Source: Halobacterium salinarum DSM 3754 | GTDB taxonomy: Archaea > Halobacteriota > Halobacteria > Halobacteriales > Halobacteriaceae | Reading direction: 5' to 3' | Assembly: GCF_008124605.1 (NCBI RefSeq) | Contig: NZ_VRYN01000001.1 | Coordinates: forward strand, 124,001 to 188,000 | Length of the DNA stretch: 64,000 bases | Shown here: piece by piece, positions 1 through 8,500 of the stretch | How the letters are laid out: the number at the start of each line of letters is the position of its first letter | Position numbering within the stretch: the stretch's first letter is position 1 | Position numbers and translations under genes: made by a program | The notes under the pieces: generated by a model | What the model was told of the DNA's origin: nothing | The model's input: the letters and a program-made list of their open reading frames with translations, nothing else | Databases searched by the model: none

Positions 1-52
1 TCGAGCACGGTCGTGTCGCCATGCGAGAAGCGTAGGGTCGTTGTTTCAATCA
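1..52 (-). CDS. cbiO: CbiO, cobalt ECF transporter ATPase (N-terminal fragment, cut by window edge)
   Basis: An ATG lies 55 bp downstream of the cbiQ stop on the same strand and opens a frame reading MIETTTLRFSHGDTTVL up to the window edge. This looks like the first beta strands of an ABC ATPase (an IExxxLxF start is typical of CbiO/EcfA). Its place after cbiM, cbiN and cbiQ supports the call, because the ATPase normally completes this transporter. Only 17 residues are visible and no Walker motif is reached, so the identity rests mainly on gene order. Confidence 0.7.
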
Positions 53-107
53 TGTGTAGAAGTCGGGTCCCGCGAACGGGGACTGGAGGCGTGCACGCCA
101 CCTGCGG

Positions 108-836
108 TCACACGCCCCAACCGGTGACTGCCAACACCACAAGCACAGTTCCCACGTATCCGTAGCCCGTGTTTGGTGTTGTTGGTGTCGGCAGCGTCCC
201 GTCGTAGGCGCGCGCCTGCATCGCGTCGTCGAGGGCGTCGGCCCGCGACAGCGAGCGCACGAACAGCGAGAACGCGAGGGCCTTCGACGTGGCAAGCGTC
301 GTCCGGCGAGTGCGAAAGCCGAGCCGCGAGGACGCGGCCAGTTCGAGGCGCGCGAGTTCGTCGAACAGTGTTTGGATCGCGCGATACGTGAGCAGTGAGA
401 CGTCCACGACGAATCGGGGGCATCGAAGCGACTGGAGGGCCCCAACCACCTCCGGGACGGGCGTCGTCACGATCAGGTAGCTGAGGATCGTGACCGAGCT
501 GAGCGACCGAAGGCCGGTCGTGAGCGTGCGCTGGATGCCCGGCCAGGACACCGCAAGCGGGCCGACACTGACGGCCGCCGGTCCGGGGGTGAACACTGCG
601 ATGAGCGCCAGCGTCGGGGCCAGAAAGTACACCGGCAGCCGGAGGACCCCGAGGTAGTCGCGGCCGCCGGCGTCGACGCCGAGCGCACCGAAGCACGCGA
701 GCGCGCCGGCGTACGCCAGGCGGTGTGGGGCGGCGACGACCAACACGAGCGCGGCAACCGCGAAGTAGGCGTTCAACCGGCCGGTCACCCGGGGGGTTGC
801 GGCGACCTGGATCTGTTCGATGGTCGTGTGATGCAT
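108..836 (-). CDS. cbiQ: CbiQ, cobalt ECF transporter transmembrane (T) component
   Basis: 242 residues with several hydrophobic segments in the N-terminal two thirds and a cytoplasmic coupling region. Near residues 200-213 it has SRADALDDAMQARAYDG, the Ala-Arg-Gly type motif by which EcfT/CbiQ proteins dock on their ATPase. The protein is the scaffold joining the CbiM/CbiN substrate-binding module to CbiO. The start ATG lies 3 bp after the cbiN stop, so the two are co-transcribed and probably translationally coupled. The length is normal for the family. Confidence 0.88.
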   Translation of the reverse strand: MHHTTIEQIQVAATPRVTGRLNAYFAVAALVLVVAAPHRLAYAGALACFGALGVDAGGRDYLGVLRLPVYFLAPTLALIAVFTPGPAAVSVGPLAVSWPGIQRTLTTGLRSLSSVTILSYLIVTTPVPEVVGALQSLRCPRFVVDVSLLTYRAIQTLFDELARLELAASSRLGFRTRRTTLATSKALAFSLFVRSLSRADALDDAMQARAYDGTLPTPTTPNTGYGYVGTVLVVLAVTGWGV

Positions 837-839
837 GCG

Positions 840-1130
840 CTACGGCAGGTCGGAGCCCATGTCCTGTGACTGCCCGCGGGGCCGATCACGCCCGAGGTAG
901 TAGCCGATGATGATGCCGCCGACGGCCGCCTGGATGCTGAACAGGAGGCTCTCGATCTCGCCGCTCGGGGGCGTCCACAGGCTCTGGAACCACGGCTCGT
1001 AGGACGGATTGATCGTCGTGATGGTGTCGCCGGCGACCCCGTCAGCACCACCCCACGCGCCGGCGCTCACGAACGAGAACACGACGAGCGCGCCCAACAG
1101 GATGCCACCGGCGGCGAGCCAGCGGTTCAT
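840..1130 (-). CDS. cbiN: CbiN, cobalt transporter small membrane subunit
   Basis: 96 residues: an N-terminal membrane helix (about 7-25), an extracellular loop containing the NPSYEPWFQSLWTPPSGEIESLLF region typical in position and character of CbiN (NPxYxPWF core followed by PSGEIESLLF), and a second membrane helix (about 68-80) before a short polar tail. CbiN works with CbiM in Co2+ capture. The start codon overlaps the cbiM stop by 4 bp and the stop is 3 bp before cbiQ. Confidence 0.88.
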   Translation of the reverse strand: MNRWLAAGGILLGALVVFSFVSAGAWGGADGVAGDTITTINPSYEPWFQSLWTPPSGEIESLLFSIQAAVGGIIIGYYLGRDRPRGQSQDMGSDLP

Positions 1131-1789
1131 GCTGTCACCCCCAGTCGCGTCTTGATGGACTGGCGCGACATGGCGATGTAGCCGATGAGACCGGCGGCGA
1201 GCGCGCCCTCAACGATGCCGATGGGGATCTGGGTGATCGAGAACACGCTGGCGAACCGGACGATGGAGTCGACAACGCCGGCGACACCGGGCCCGGACGG
1301 GAACGCGACGCCGAGTTGGATGGAGGTCACGAGATACGTCGTCCAGTCGGCGATGACCGCGGCCGCAAACGTTGCTTTCTGGAGGTCGAGATAGGGGTTC
1401 AGCGCGCGGAAGACGACCCAGCCGGCCACCGGGCCGACGACGCCCATCGAGACGACGTTCGCACCGAGCGTCGTGAGTCCGCCGTGACCCAACAGGAGGG
1501 CTTGGTAGAGCAACACGATCGCAGAGAGAAACGCCGTGACTGCGGGCCCGAACAGCACGACCGCGATGCCGGTCCCGGTGGGATGTGATGTGCTGCCCGT
1601 GACCGACGGGATCTTGAGGGCGGACAGCACGAAGATGAACGCGGCGGCGACGGCGATGTGTGATTTGTTTAGTTCGTCGTTGCGCGCGAGGCGTGCGGTT
1701 TTCAGCGCGCCGTAGCTGATGACGGGGATGGCGACGACGAACCACACGAGCGCCCAGATTCCGGGGAGGAATCCTTCCATGATGTGCAT
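1127..1789 (-). CDS. cbiM: CbiM, cobalt ECF transporter substrate-binding (S) component
   Basis: 220 residues from the chosen ATG. The frame is open 36 bp further upstream, but this start gives an N-terminus MHIMEGFLP, and in CbiM/NikM the N-terminal amine and His2 bind the metal, so this start is functionally required. There are about six hydrophobic helices. First gene of the cbiMNQO operon, feeding cobalt into cobalamin synthesis. A weak TATA-like CATAATTG sits on the minus strand at about 1823-1830, some 35 bp upstream of the start. Confidence 0.9.
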   Translation of the reverse strand: MHIMEGFLPGIWALVWFVVAIPVISYGALKTARLARNDELNKSHIAVAAAFIFVLSALKIPSVTGSTSHPTGTGIAVVLFGPAVTAFLSAIVLLYQALLLGHGGLTTLGANVVSMGVVGPVAGWVVFRALNPYLDLQKATFAAAVIADWTTYLVTSIQLGVAFPSGPGVAGVVDSIVRFASVFSITQIPIGIVEGALAAGLIGYIAMSRQSIKTRLGVTA

Positions 1790-2018
1790 GTGTAGTGGTG
1801 AGTGGTTCGGCCCGACGCAAAACAATTATGGATTAGATAGAACAACTGAATTTGTATTCCAGTGGGTCCGTTCGGACCACGTCGCGCAGTACAAACACGA
1901 GGCCCTGTGATGACGTGCCGACGGCAAACCTACGCGTTTCCCACTCGTGCATATAATCACTGTGGCCGATTATGGGCGAGTGGCAACAGCCCAGGCGTGT
2001 TTCAACACTCACCCAGGT

Positions 2019-2876
2019 ATGAGTGCTATGGGCCGCGCTCCAGACCGACGCACGTTCCTCCGTAGCGCCGTCGCCGGTGGGTTGGCCGCTATCGCCGGGT
2101 GTACTGATCGGACCACCACAGGGACGACTAACCAACAGCCAACGACAACCCACACCGAAACGCAGCCCTCGGAGATGAGTCTGCACGAATGGGTGACGAG
2201 CGCGAACACGCCGGAGAGCTGGACCGACCACCGCGGCGACGCCACAGTATCAATCGCAGTCGGTGGCCACGACCTCCCGTACGCGTTCCAGCCCGCGCTC
2301 ACGCGTGTTGCACCTGGAACAACTGTTACGTGGGAATGGACCGGCTACGGCGGCGCCCACAACGTCATCGCTGTTGACAGTGCCTTCGATAGCGGGGACT
2401 CCACCGCCACCGAGGACCACACATTCACACACACGTTCACGGAGATAGGTACACACAGGTATGTCTCGGAGCCGGATCGTGAGTCCGGCATGAAAGGCAT
2501 CATCGCCGTCGAAGAATATCCGACCAGTGGCTACCCGGACGTCGACCGCTGGCTTTCCCCGGTCCACGATTATGACGGAACGGTTGTCACCGACACCACG
2601 ACAGTAACAGTGGGCGACACCAGCTCGGGCAGTACCCAGTTCGACCCGCTTGTGCTGAAAGTACCCGAGGGGACGACTGTCCAATGGAAGTGGGCGGGCG
2701 AGGAAAGCGGCGGCGCCCACAACGTTGCGTTCAAATCCGCGGCCATCGGGATTCAGGAGCTCCGATCTGAGCCCGGCGTTCACGTCACGCACACGTTCAA
2801 CTCGACGGGTACGTATCGGTACTTCTGCTCGCCGCACTCGGAGCTCAGCGGCAGGGGGGCGATCATCGTCGAGTGA
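2019..2876 (+). CDS. Halocyanin-like lipoprotein with two plastocyanin domains
   Basis: 285 residues. The N-terminus has a twin-arginine motif (DRRTFLR, 9-15) and a lipobox (AIAGC, Cys28), so it is a predicted Tat-exported lipoprotein on the cell surface. A Thr-rich linker precedes two blue-copper-type domains (about 75-165 and 190-285), each with a GGAHNV loop (His114, His234). The copper sites are incomplete: domain 1 has Ser150 and Asp153 where Cys and His are expected but keeps Met158, while domain 2 keeps Cys270 and His273 but has Arg279 where the axial Met should be. It is probably an electron carrier through domain 2 only, or a non-copper derivative. The start at 2019 leaves a short positively charged n-region; a second ATG three codons on is also possible. 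A TATA-like GCATATAAT lies near 1948. Confidence 0.85.
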   Translation: MSAMGRAPDRRTFLRSAVAGGLAAIAGCTDRTTTGTTNQQPTTTHTETQPSEMSLHEWVTSANTPESWTDHRGDATVSIAVGGHDLPYAFQPALTRVAPGTTVTWEWTGYGGAHNVIAVDSAFDSGDSTATEDHTFTHTFTEIGTHRYVSEPDRESGMKGIIAVEEYPTSGYPDVDRWLSPVHDYDGTVVTDTTTVTVGDTSSGSTQFDPLVLKVPEGTTVQWKWAGEESGGAHNVAFKSAAIGIQELRSEPGVHVTHTFNSTGTYRYFCSPHSELSGRGAIIVE

Positions 2877-2943
2877 CGGCTGGCGGCGATCTTCGAAATC
2901 AAACGGACGATGTTGCGACTACCAGGTTGCTGTATCGCAGGAG

Positions 2944-3101
2944 TGCCCGGGGAGGGTTTTGAACCCTCGATCTCCGCATGTCCCAGGTTCGAGGCTCGGC
3001 GGGCCTCGCGGACATGCTGAGCATCCACGTGGCAGTGGGATGCCGCACCGAAGCTCGATACCCTATGAGTGCGGCGCTATGACCAGCTAAGCCACCCGGG
3101 C
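2944..3101 (-). tRNA. tRNA-Met(CAU), elongator, with intron
   Basis: The minus strand gives acceptor halves GCCCGGG (3101-3095) and CCCGGGC (ending at 2945), discriminator A at 2944, D-arm GCTTAGCTGGTCATAGC, T-arm GAGGG-TTCAAAA-CCCTC, and anticodon stem CCGCA / TGCGG around CTCATA. The two halves of the anticodon arm are separated by roughly 80 nt, an intron directly after the anticodon loop. Haloarchaeal elongator tRNA-Met genes are known to carry such an intron, which favours elongator Met over initiator or Ile2. Splicing would be by the archaeal bulge-helix-bulge endonuclease. Confidence 0.9.
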
Positions 3102-3163
3102 TCGTCTTGCCGTATGGTGGTCCCGTTCTTTAACGTTCTCATCTGCGTCGACCACCCGCCGGG

Positions 3164-3169
3164 TTTAAG
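3164..3169 (+). promoter_or_regulatory. TATA box of a leaderless gene
   Basis: TTTAAG is centred about 27 bp before the ATG at 3194. That spacing puts the transcription start at or very near the start codon, the usual arrangement of leaderless haloarchaeal genes, and supports the 3194 start. Confidence 0.55.
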
Positions 3170-3193
3170 CCGAGCCGGTGGCTTCTGGCCTAC

Positions 3194-4324
3194 ATGGACG
3201 TACCTTCGCTCGTGCAGTCCTCACTCGGCGATGAGGACGTTGCAGCACACGTCTCGCTGAAGGGGGAAGACGCGCTGTTCGTGACGCCCACGCGCAGCCT
3301 GCTGTACACCGACGATGGGTTGCTGAGCGACGAGTCGGTCTCGGAGTATCCCCACGACGCCGAAGCGATCCGGGTCAGCGACGGCCGCCGCAAAGCAACC
3401 ATCAGCCTTGACTACGGGCTGGACGGCGACGACTCCTTTTCGGTGCCGTCGGGCAGCCTCGACGACGTGTTGCATCCGATCCTCGCGGGCGTGCTGAACG
3501 CCGCCGACGTCACCGAAGCCGGGGAGACGGTGCGGCGGTCGTACCGGTTCAGCGAACTCACGCTCGTCGTCACCAGCAACCGCGTCGTCAAACACGTCGG
3601 GTCCGCCGTCTGGGGGCTCGACTTCGAGGAGATCGTCTTCGAGACGGTGACCGGGCTGTCGACCGAAGACGGCAACGTTTCGAGCCAGCTCGTCCTCGAA
3701 ACGACCCAGCGAACGGAGCGCATCAAGGCACCCAACGACAAGTTCCGCGCCGTCCGTGAGGCCGTCGAGGACGCAGTGTTCGCGTACCACGACGTCACCA
3801 GCGCGGCCGAGTTGGCCGCCGCCAACAGCCCCGAACAGACCGACAGCGGCGGCGGAGAGGTGTCCTTCGGCAGTGGCGTGGACCCCATCGACACCAGCAC
3901 CGTCGGCGAGGACGACGCCCCCGCGGCGGGCGCGAACGCGGCCCAGCAGGCCGGCGCTGCGGGCGCGATGGAACGCGCGGGCGGGACTGACGACACGGAA
4001 CCCGCCGGCAACCGCAACGCCCGCGGGGCGAAACGCGGCGTTCAGGCCACCACCGACGACGCGGAGTTCGAATCCAGCGGGTTCCAGACGGCGGCCGCGA
4101 ACGTCGAACCGGCGGTTGATCCGGACGAACTCGCGGCCGAACTCGCGGACATGACCGCGGTCGTCGACGAGTTCGCGGACACCATCGACAAGCAGCACGC
4201 GGTCATCGATGACTTCGCGGATACCATCGACCAACAGCGCGCGGTCATCGACGCCCAGCAGGCAGTCTTAGACGAGCAACGCGAACGCCTCGACGACCTC
4301 CAGGCGCTCATTCCCGACCAGTAA
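3194..4324 (+). CDS. Haloarchaeal conserved protein with C-terminal coiled coil (DUF7115-like)
   Basis: 376 residues without a signal peptide or membrane helix. The first ~215 residues are mixed alpha/beta and look like two related small domains. Residues ~220-300 are a low-complexity Ala/Gly/Glu linker. Residues ~315-373 contain a 14-residue repeat, VVDEFADTIDKQHA / VIDDFADTIDQQRA / VIDAQQAVLDEQRE, with hydrophobic heptad spacing, so a coiled coil and oligomerisation are likely. I believe the family is the haloarchaeal DUF7115 group; function unknown. The 3' end overlaps the convergent gene by 17 bp. Confidence 0.8.
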   Translation: MDVPSLVQSSLGDEDVAAHVSLKGEDALFVTPTRSLLYTDDGLLSDESVSEYPHDAEAIRVSDGRRKATISLDYGLDGDDSFSVPSGSLDDVLHPILAGVLNAADVTEAGETVRRSYRFSELTLVVTSNRVVKHVGSAVWGLDFEEIVFETVTGLSTEDGNVSSQLVLETTQRTERIKAPNDKFRAVREAVEDAVFAYHDVTSAAELAAANSPEQTDSGGGEVSFGSGVDPIDTSTVGEDDAPAAGANAAQQAGAAGAMERAGGTDDTEPAGNRNARGAKRGVQATTDDAEFESSGFQTAAANVEPAVDPDELAAELADMTAVVDEFADTIDKQHAVIDDFADTIDQQRAVIDAQQAVLDEQRERLDDLQALIPDQ

Positions 4325-4688
4325 CGATCCGGATACACGACGACCCGAACGGCCCGACTTCTCCCGCATCGAACTGGATGAAGTGTCCGGTCGACAGCGA
4401 GCACCCACAGCGCCGACACGAGAACGCCCCGTCTTTCCGGATCACGTCCGCGTCGAAGTCGACGTGTCCGCCACCCTGGGGGTAGATCCGCCCGGCGTCG
4501 CGTTCGATGAGCCCGCGCTGCTCGGCCGCGTCGAGGATCGCCCGCGTGGTCCGTGGGTTGGTGGTGACGGCTTCGATGCGGTCGACGGCGTCCGCCACGG
4601 ACAGCGACTCGAATTCGAGGGCTGCGAGCAGTTCCACACCGACCTCAACCCGGTCGGTGTCCCCGTCTGATCCGCTGTGCCCGGGCAT
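4308..4688 (-). CDS. DUF5830-like small protein with HTH and zinc ribbon
   Basis: 126 residues from the chosen ATG; the frame stays open upstream but the added sequence is basic, low-complexity and unlike the acidic remainder. Residues ~10-60 resemble a winged helix (LLAALEFESLSVADAVDRIE, then a TTNPRTTRAILDAAEQRG recognition-like helix). The C-terminal part has CRRCGCSLSTGHFI and GPFGSSCIRIVTGRE, with three cysteines that could hold zinc. I recall this family as haloarchaeal DUF5830; function unknown, possibly nucleic-acid binding. Convergent with and overlapping the gene ending at 4324. Confidence 0.8.
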   Translation of the reverse strand: MPGHSGSDGDTDRVEVGVELLAALEFESLSVADAVDRIEAVTTNPRTTRAILDAAEQRGLIERDAGRIYPQGGGHVDFDADVIRKDGAFSCRRCGCSLSTGHFIQFDAGEVGPFGSSCIRIVTGRE

Positions 4689-4783
4689 ACCACCCACTCC
4701 GGGGACGGCGCACTTCAGGGTTGCCCGCTGGGGTGACACGGCAAGCCGGGCGCTTTTGTGTCCGTCACGGCTACCGCCTGGGG

Positions 4784-5410
4784 ATGCGACGGTACGCAGC
4801 GTGGCTCGCGGTTGGCGGTGGTCTCGCGGCGGCTGCGGTGGTCGTCCGGCCGACGCGGGTGCTCGGTGCACTCCGACACGCGGCCGCCAGTCCCTGGTTT
4901 CCGGCTGTGTTGGTCGCGCTGTATGCGGTCCGGCCGTTCCTGGCGTGGCCGATCAGCGCGCTGTCCCTGCTCGTCGGGTTCAAATACGGACTGGTCGTGG
5001 GGGTTCCGGTCGCCCTGGCGGGTGCCGTCGCGACCAGCCTGCCGCCGTACCTGATCGGACGGGGTGCGCCCAGGGACGGGCGCGTGTTCGGCCGCCTCTC
5101 GGCGGGCAGCCGGCGGTATTTCGACGCCGCCGGCGGGCTGCGCGGGCTCGTCGCGGCCCGCATCGCACCGACGCCCGCGGAGCCGGTGTCGGCCGCTGCG
5201 GGCGCGGGCGGCGTCACCCCTCGCGTGTTCGGGATCGGGACACTGGTCGGGGAGTTGCCGTGGGTTGTCGGGGCGGTTGCGGTCGGCAACACGCTCGACG
5301 CGTTCGATCCGCTCGGCGCGTCGGTGACGCCGGCGTACGCGATCGCGGGCGGCGCGGTGGCGGCGGCGCTCCTCGCGCCGATCGCGTACCGGCGGCTCCG
5401 CCGGGCTTAG
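4784..5410 (+). CDS. TVP38/TMEM64 (VTT-domain) family membrane protein
   Basis: 208 residues from the ATG giving MRRYAAWLAV; an upstream in-frame ATG at 4721 would add a polar leader without family character. It has five or six hydrophobic segments. The centre holds the VTT signature type: a GFKYGLVVGVP segment, a loop RYFDAAGGLRGLVAARIAPT (Arg and Pro conserved in the family) and a GTLVGELPW segment. Members are integral membrane proteins of the DedA/VTT superfamily, proposed to act in lipid or small-molecule transport; the substrate here is unknown. The stop overlaps the convergent 40-residue gene. Confidence 0.75.
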   Translation: MRRYAAWLAVGGGLAAAAVVVRPTRVLGALRHAAASPWFPAVLVALYAVRPFLAWPISALSLLVGFKYGLVVGVPVALAGAVATSLPPYLIGRGAPRDGRVFGRLSAGSRRYFDAAGGLRGLVAARIAPTPAEPVSAAAGAGGVTPRVFGIGTLVGELPWVVGAVAVGNTLDAFDPLGASVTPAYAIAGGAVAAALLAPIAYRRLRRA

Positions 5411-5529
5411 GACAGCCAGAACGTGTCCGCGCAGTCATAGACGACGCCGTGCTGTGGGCAGACGTACTTGCAGTGGCGCTTGAACAGGGCGGCGCTGCAC
5501 CGCGGACACCCCGGAGCCTCGGTCGGCAT
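5407..5529 (-). CDS. 40-residue haloarchaeal zinc-finger microprotein
   Basis: ATG at 5529, stop TAA at 5407-5409, overlapping the end of the convergent VTT gene by 4 bp. The 40 residues contain CPRCSAALFKRHCKYVCP followed by QHGVVYDCADTFW, giving five Cys and two His in short spacing, so a compact zinc finger is likely. The second half is of a type I remember as conserved in small haloarchaeal CPxCG proteins (the HVO_2523-like group). Short, so easily missed, but the composition is not that of a chance frame. Confidence 0.8.
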   Translation of the reverse strand: MPTEAPGCPRCSAALFKRHCKYVCPQHGVVYDCADTFWLS

Positions 5530-5592
5530 ACACGATCGCTACGTCGCGGCGAACAAAAGCGTGTTCGTCACACGCGGGCGGCTACTGCTGTG

Positions 5593-8500
5593 TCAGCACT
5601 CGCTCCAGCCACACGATTCACACGTCTTGCAGCCCTCGCTGTAGTACAGCGTCATCGCCCCACACTCGGGGCACTCCGGGCTCTCGCCGGCGTCGATCAG
5701 CGACTGGGTCGCGTCCTGGGACTGCTGCTGTGCGTCGGCGCTCTCGCCGGCACCGGTCGGTCCCTGGGGACCGCCCAGCGACTCGGCAGCGCCGCCGTCG
5801 GTCTCGTGGTGGGCGGCGTCGTCGGCGTCGATCTCGGTGAGGTGTTGTTGCTGGGGGTAGGCCGCACGGTCGACGTCGCCGTTGAGGTACCGCCGCAGCG
5901 CCGTTCCGAAGGCGTCGGGGATGGAGTTGACCTGTTCGCCTTTGTCCCAGGCCACTTTCGGCGACCGGATCCCTTGGAGTTTGTCCGCGATCTCGTCGGG
6001 GTCGACGCCGGACCGCAGCGCCACGGAAATGGTCTTCGCCAGCGCCTCGGTGAACGAGCCGGTGAAGCCACCGGAGTTGCCCGTGTTCGCGAACAGCTCG
6101 AAGGGGCGTTCGCGCTCGGGGTTCTCGTTGATGGTGACGTAGAGCTTCCCGTACCCGGTGTCGACGCGCTGCGTGACGCCGTGCAGGAGGTCCGGCCGGG
6201 GCTGCTTCTCGGCGAAGTCCTCCTCGTCGAAGGCGGCGTCGTCGCCGGTCGCGAACAGCTCGCGGAGGTCCGCGCCGAACGCGTCCTGGATGTCGTCGTT
6301 CTCCAGGAAGCCCTCGATGCCGCCGAACGTCTCCTGGATGGTGTCGACCATCGCGGCGGCGGCCTCCTCTTCGTCCAGCCCGGAGAACTCGGTGTTGTCC
6401 GCGCGCGTCGTCAACACCTGCTTGCTGCGGGTGCCGTCGCGGTAGACGGTGACGCCTTTCCCGCCGTTGTCGTAGATGTAGCGGTACACCTCGTCCATGT
6501 CCTCGACGGAGGCGTCGTTCGGGAAGTTACACGTCTTCGAGATGGCCGAGTCGACGCCGTTCTGGCAGGCGGTCTGGACGGCCGCGTGGTCCTTCCCGGA
6601 GAGGTCGCTGGTGACCACGAACAGCTCACCGATGGCGTCGGGCACCGTCGTCAGCCCGTCGACGCCGTCGAAGTCGTTGTTCGCCATCTGCGTTTGGGCC
6701 TCCTCTTTGACGGCCTGTACGTCGATGTCGTTGTCCTCCAGGGTGCGCAGGAAGTAGTCGTCGAACTCCACGAGCATCTCGTCGCCCTGCACGTCGTCGC
6801 TGACGTTCTTGTAGTAGGCGACGTTGTAGATGGGCTCACAGCCACCGGTGGTGTTGCCCACCATCGAGGTGGTGCCGGTGGGCGCGATGGTCGTCGTGTT
6901 GTGGTTGCGGATCGGGTAGCCGTCCGCCCAGTCGGCGGCGTCCTCGCCGGTGTGGTGTTCGAACCAGTCGGCGTACTCCGTGGGGGCCGCGAACTTGGAG
7001 TTGTCCCACTCGTCGAAGCTCCCGCGCTCCAAGGCGAGCTCGTGGCTCGCGGTCTTGGAGTCGTGGTTGATCGTCTGCATCAGCTGGCTGGCGATCTCGT
7101 TGCCCTCCTCGCTGCCGTACTTCACGCCGAGTTGGATGTACAGCTGGGCCAGCCCCATGACGCCCAGGCCGATCTTCCGCATCTCCGAGACCTTCTGCTC
7201 GATCTCCGGGACGGGGAAGTCGGACATCGTGACGACGTTCTCCAGGAACCGCGTGCCCATCTCGATGCGGCGCTGGAAGGCGTCGGTGTCCATGGCCTCG
7301 TCGAGGAACCGACTGACGCCCGCTTCGAGCGTGTCGAAGTCGTGGGTCTGGCTCCAGACCCGCCAGTCGGGGGCGTCCTGGGCGGCGAGCGTCGAGAGGT
7401 TGATGTGCCCGAGGTTGCAGGCCTCGTACTCTTCGAGGGGCTGCTCGCCGCAGGGGTTGGTCGCGAGGATGCGGTGGTCGGGGTGCTCCTCGACGTCGAA
7501 GGAGTGCTCGTCGTTGACGCGTTCGAGGTAGATCACGCCGGGTTCGCCGTTCTCGTGGGCACCCTCAACGATGCGGCTCCAGAGCTCCTCGGCGGGCAGC
7601 GTGAGTTCCTCGCCGGGCGTGACGTAGTGGCCCAGCCCGTACCGGGAGTACATCTCCTTGGTCTCTTCGGTGGCGATGTGGGCCTCGCCCGTGCGCGGGT
7701 TCGTGAACGTGTACTCCTCGCCGGCCTCAAGCGCCTCCATGAAGCCGTCGGTGACGCCCACCGAGATGTTGAAATTCGAGAGGTGCCCCTCGACGGCGTT
7801 CCGGAGGTGTTCGGGGACGCGGCCGTCCTCGTCGATGAGGTCGCGGGCCTCTTCGAGGGCCTCCGAGAACTCGGTGTACGTGTAGTCGTCGGGGTCGTTG
7901 AGCTTCAGCGTCTGGGCCAGCGAGACGTCCTTGTTCTTGGCGTGGATGAACTCCACGACGTCGGGGTGGCTGACGCGCATAACGGCCATCTGTGCGCCCC
8001 GCCGCGCGCCGCCCTGCGCGATGGTTTCGCACATCTGGTCGAACGTCTCCATGAACGTCAGGGGCCCCGAGGCGATGCCGCCGGTGGAGCCGACGGTGTC
8101 GCCGTACGGCCGGAGCTGCCAGAACGCGTACCCCATGCCGCCGCCGGACTGGAAGACCTCGGCGGCCTCCTTGGCGGTCTGGTGGATGTCCGTGATGTCG
8201 TCGTCCGGCGAGTCGACGAAACACGCCGACAGCTGCTGGAGCTCGTCGCCGGCGTTCATCAGCGTCGGCGAGTTCGGCATGAACGACAGCGACGCCATCA
8301 GATCCTGGAACTCCGCGGCGACGCCCTCAACGTGCTCGCGCACCTCGGGATCGTCGAGTTCCGGAACGACCGTGTCGTAGGCGAACTTGTTGATGTTGCT
8401 GTCGGTGAGCTCGACGGTCGCCGTCTCGCTGTCGGGATCGACGTCGGACCCGAACACCTCGGCGGCGAGTTCATCGCGGCGTGGGTGGTCGGGTTTGAGC

